Below are positions 6,786-8,931 of a stretch of 8,931 nt of DNA, piece by piece. The stretch is from assembly GCA_944333375.1 (NCBI GenBank), contig CALVKX010000070.1, forward strand, positions 1 to 8,931. Reading direction: 5' to 3'. Each line of letters opens with the position of its first letter. Positions within the stretch are counted from its first letter, which is position 1. The notes under the pieces are model-generated. The model ran no database searches. It was not told the origin of the DNA and saw nothing but the letters and a program-made list of their open reading frames with translations. This DNA is from an uncultured Eubacteriales bacterium (GTDB lineage Bacteria > Bacillota_A > Clostridia > Christensenellales > Aristaeellaceae). A program made the position numbers and the translations under genes.

Positions 6786-6847
6786 CGGGAAAAATCCCGG
6801 TCAGGATGTGCGCGTCCATAAACACATCGAGCGTTGCCGCTCGTGTG
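6786..6847 (+). promoter_or_regulatory. Two further stem-loops before the first permease gene
   Basis: CGGGA (6786-6790) pairs with TCCCG (6795-6799) across AAAA. CACA-T-CGAGCG (6823-6833) pairs with CGCTCGTGTG (6838-6847) across TTGC, a 10-bp stem with one bulged T. Both lie between the large palindrome and the permease ribosome binding site (6868-6874). Neither is followed by a convincing T run, although GTTTTA occurs 11 nt after the second. They add to a structured intercistronic segment of about 100 nt; the function is unproved. Confidence 0.5.
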
Positions 6848-6884
6848 AACCCGTGCAGTTTTATCTAAAGAAGGTTTGATAGCT

Positions 6885-7763
6885 ATGTCAAGAAAAACGC
6901 GAACCACCATTGCGGGATACGCATTTTTGCTTCCATGGATGATCGGGTTTCTGGGCCTTACGGTTTTCCCGATGCTTGCATCCCTGTTTTACTCCTTCAA
7001 TAAATATGACATGCTCACCGATCCCGTCTGGATCGGCCTGGACAACTACGCAAACATGCTTGGGGACGAGCGTTTCTGGACAAGCCTTGGCGTCACGTTC
7101 CGCTATGTATTCCTGTCCGTCCCCCTGCAGCTGGCCTTTGCCCTGCTTTTGGCCAACGCGCTCAAAAAAGACCGTCCCTTCGTGCGCGTGTACCGCGCCA
7201 TCTACTATCTGCCCTCCCTCTTTGGCGGGAGCGTGGCCATCTCCATTCTTTGGCGGCAGATCTTCAACAAAACCGGCCTGTTCAACCAGATCCTGGCGGT
7301 GTTTGGCATCAAGGGGATCAACTGGATCTCCACGCCTTCCACCGCGCTCAATACGCTGATTTTCCTGGCCGTCTGGCAATTCGGTTCCTCCATGGTCATC
7401 TTTATGTCCGCGCTCAAGCAAATCCCCGCGGATTACTATGAAGCCGCTTCGATTGACGGGGCAAGCAAGGCGCGTCAGTTCTTCAGAATTACCATTCCCC
7501 TGCTGACGCCCATGGTCTTTTTCAACATCGTCATGCAGGTCATCAACGCCTTTCAGGCCTTTACGCCCGCCTACATCATCTCCAACGGTACCGGCGCTCC
7601 ACTCAATTCAACCCTTTTTTATTCCCTCTATCTCTATATCCAAGCGTTTTCGCAGTTCAAAATGGGCTATGCCTCCGCGCTGGCCTGGGTGCTGCTTATC
7701 ATTATAGGAACCGTCACCGGCCTGCTTTTCGCCTCCGCGAAAAAATGGGTTTACTATGATTGA
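6885..7763 (+). CDS. ABC transporter permease, MalF/UgpA-like (CUT1)
   Basis: First membrane subunit of the importer. 292 aa with six predicted membrane spans: about 10-37, 72-93, 108-128, 155-178, 206-228 and 262-285. The ATPase-coupling EAA loop is present and canonical: EAASIDGASKARQFF followed by RITIPLL (186-207). The N-terminal TIAGYAFLLPWMIGFLGLTVFP and WIGLDNYANML (49-59) are typical of the CUT1 MalF/UgpA type without the large periplasmic insertion of enterobacterial MalF. The ATG at 6885 is preferred over an in-frame TTG at 6876 because AAGAAGG (6868-6874) is 10 nt from the ATG but only 1 nt from the TTG. The gene ends 11 nt before the second permease and should form a heterodimer with it. 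Confidence 0.94.
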   Translation: MSRKTRTTIAGYAFLLPWMIGFLGLTVFPMLASLFYSFNKYDMLTDPVWIGLDNYANMLGDERFWTSLGVTFRYVFLSVPLQLAFALLLANALKKDRPFVRVYRAIYYLPSLFGGSVAISILWRQIFNKTGLFNQILAVFGIKGINWISTPSTALNTLIFLAVWQFGSSMVIFMSALKQIPADYYEAASIDGASKARQFFRITIPLLTPMVFFNIVMQVINAFQAFTPAYIISNGTGAPLNSTLFYSLYLYIQAFSQFKMGYASALAWVLLIIIGTVTGLLFASAKKWVYYD

Positions 7764-7774
7764 GGAGGGGTAAG

Positions 7775-8614
7775 ATGTCCAGGCGTAAAAGAAAGGAACT
7801 GCTCTTCCATTTCCTTGTGATTCTCTTTGCTATCACCATGGTCTACCCACTGCTGTGGATGGTGTGCGCCTCCTTCAAGGACACCAAGGAGATCTTCTCC
7901 TCCAAGGCGCTTTTGCCCATCGCCCCCACGCTGCAAAACTACGTTGACGGCTGGAAGGGCCTCTCCGGCTTTACCTTCGCTACCTTCTTTAAAAACTCGT
8001 TCTCCCTGGTTTTCTTCGCCATCGTGGGCAACATCATCTCCTGTTCCACCGCCGCCTACTCGTTTTCAAAGCTGCAATTCCGCGGCCGCGGCCTTATGTT
8101 CACCCTGATGATGGGGACGTTGATGCTTCCCAAGCACGTTAAACTGATTCCGCAGTTTATCATGTTTAACAAAATGGGGCTGCTCAACACCTACCTTCCC
8201 ATGCTTCTGCCCAAATTTCTCGCCTGCGACGGTTTTTTCATCTTCATGATGACTCAGTACATGCGGGGCCTGCCCTCGGAGCTGGACGAAGCGTGCATCA
8301 TCGACGGCTGCGGGCATGTGATGCACTTCCTTCGCATCATCCTGCCCCTGTCCGTTCCCGCGCTCATCACGACAATGATTTTTTCCTTCCTGTGGACATG
8401 GAACGACTTTTTCATGCAGATGATCTACATCAACAACCTCAGCGACTACACTGTCTCTCTGGCGCTTCGCATGTTTATTGACTCCACGGGGTCCAACTCC
8501 TGGGGCGCGCTGTTCGCCATGTCCACCCTCTCGCTCATCCCCCTGTTTGGAATGTTCATCATTTTCCAGCGGTATCTGGTCGATGGAATTACGGCGGGCG
8601 CCGTAAAGGGATAA
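7775..8614 (+). CDS. ABC transporter permease, MalG/UgpE-like (CUT1)
   Basis: Second membrane subunit. 279 aa with six predicted spans: about 10-32, 70-95, 106-126, 138-160, 190-210 and 245-266. The conserved beginning YPLLWMVCASFK and the NYxxGW stretch (55-60) fit the family, as does the closing FQRYLVDGITAGAVKG (264-279), the near-invariant C-terminus of MalG-like subunits. The EAA loop is LDEACIIDGCGHVMHFLRI followed by ILPL (170-192): two small residues usually Ala are Cys here (C174 and C179). The ATG at 7775 is chosen over in-frame TTG at 7760 because AGGAGGGG (7763-7770) lies just before it and 7760 overlaps the stop of the preceding gene. The Shine-Dalgarno overlaps that stop codon. 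No ATPase gene follows. Confidence 0.94.
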   Translation: MSRRKRKELLFHFLVILFAITMVYPLLWMVCASFKDTKEIFSSKALLPIAPTLQNYVDGWKGLSGFTFATFFKNSFSLVFFAIVGNIISCSTAAYSFSKLQFRGRGLMFTLMMGTLMLPKHVKLIPQFIMFNKMGLLNTYLPMLLPKFLACDGFFIFMMTQYMRGLPSELDEACIIDGCGHVMHFLRIILPLSVPALITTMIFSFLWTWNDFFMQMIYINNLSDYTVSLALRMFIDSTGSNSWGALFAMSTLSLIPLFGMFIIFQRYLVDGITAGAVKG

Positions 8615-8642
8615 TGCCAAAAAACGAAGGAGGACCTGTTTT

Positions 8643-8931
8643 ATGAGATCTTATGTTTCCAATGTCCTGGGCCGTCAGCTCGTTTTGCACCTGCAAAAGG
8701 GGGAGGACGTGCTGGAGAGCATCACGGCGGCGGCCAGGGAGCTGGGCGTCCGCACGGCGATTGTGACCAGCTGTGTCGGCTCGCTGCGCCAGGCCGTCTA
8801 CCATCGCGTGCAGACGCTGGACGACGACGCCCAGAACGCTTTCTTCACCATCAGCAAGCCCATTGAAATCGGCGCCGTGCAGGGCATGATTATCGACGGC
8901 GTCCCGCACCTGCACATCAGCTTTGCCGATC
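8643..8931 (+). CDS. PCC/DUF296 (PD1-like) domain protein, 3' end cut by window edge
   Basis: Only the first 96 codons are visible. The protein matches the PCC (plant and prokaryote conserved, DUF296) domain: N-terminal GRQLVLHLQKGEDVLESI (10-27), AARELGVRTAIVTSCVGSLRQA (30-51), then ISKPIEIGAVQGMIIDG (70-86) and PHLHISFAD (88-96). H89 and H91 are the first two of three His that form the metal-binding trio in bacterial members; the third, in the later GGHL motif, lies beyond the edge. Bacterial PCC proteins are small trimeric proteins of unknown or poorly defined function; in plants the domain is fused to AT-hooks. AAGGAGG (8627-8633) is 9 nt before the ATG, 28 nt after the preceding stop, so it belongs to the ABC operon. 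No AT-hook is seen in the visible part. Despite the label DNA-binding protein in some annotations, nothing here shows DNA binding. Confidence 0.85.
   Translation, partial: MRSYVSNVLGRQLVLHLQKGEDVLESITAAARELGVRTAIVTSCVGSLRQAVYHRVQTLDDDAQNAFFTISKPIEIGAVQGMIIDGVPHLHISFAD

Noticed and set aside
5477..6910. 477-codon minus-strand open frame covering the binding-protein gene
   Set aside because: Complementary-frame artefact of GC-rich codon use; the sense protein has a signal peptide and family motifs throughout.
1..8931. CRISPR arrays, insertion sequences, tRNAs, toxin-antitoxin or phage genes
   Set aside because: Looked for regularly spaced repeats, transposase or nuclease-like motifs and tRNA-like folds on both strands; none was seen. 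The three TAGACAAAATAT copies are unevenly spaced and too few for an array.

Overview
The window is about 60% GC in its coding parts. Almost every plus-strand start has a strong AAGGAGG- or GGAGG-type ribosome binding site, and promoters read as sigma-A-like -35/-10 boxes. Gene content (Firmicutes-type CysE, PPK1, a MepA-like MATE exporter, and a CUT1 ABC importer without its own ATPase) suggests a high-GC anaerobic Clostridia-type Firmicute, perhaps of gut origin. This is an inference from style and families; no taxonomic marker is present.

Layout. (1) 1-2700, minus strand: a two-gene unit, ppk1 (polyphosphate kinase) then cysE (serine O-acetyltransferase, cut by the window's left edge). They overlap by 8 bp, so translation is probably coupled. 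(2) 2701-2933: divergent intergenic region with one readable promoter in each direction. (3) 2934-4298, plus strand: a single-gene MATE efflux pump closed by a textbook intrinsic terminator at 4311-4342. (4) 4343-4693: a non-coding, strikingly AT-rich region with three copies of a TAGA(A)CAAAATAT element, a good promoter (TAGACA-17-TAGAAT) and an inverted repeat near the predicted transcription start. (5) 4694-8931, plus strand: an operon of RraA-like/HMG-CHA-aldolase-fold protein, sugar-type solute-binding protein, two CUT1 permeases, and a PCC (DUF296/PD1-like) domain protein cut by the right edge.

How it fits together. The operon looks like an uptake-and-catabolism unit. The binding protein captures a solute and hands it to the two permeases, energised by an ATPase encoded elsewhere. 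The RraA-like protein may cleave or decarboxylate an oxo-acid intermediate; the PCC protein's role is unknown. The substrate cannot be read from the sequence. A perfect 30-bp palindrome and two weaker stem-loops lie between the binding-protein and permease genes, where an expression step-down is expected in such operons.

The most interesting items are the RraA-like + CUT1 + PCC gene combination, the repeated element in the AT-rich control region, and the structured intercistronic segment at 6744-6847. Nothing here is a CRISPR array, mobile element, tRNA or rRNA.
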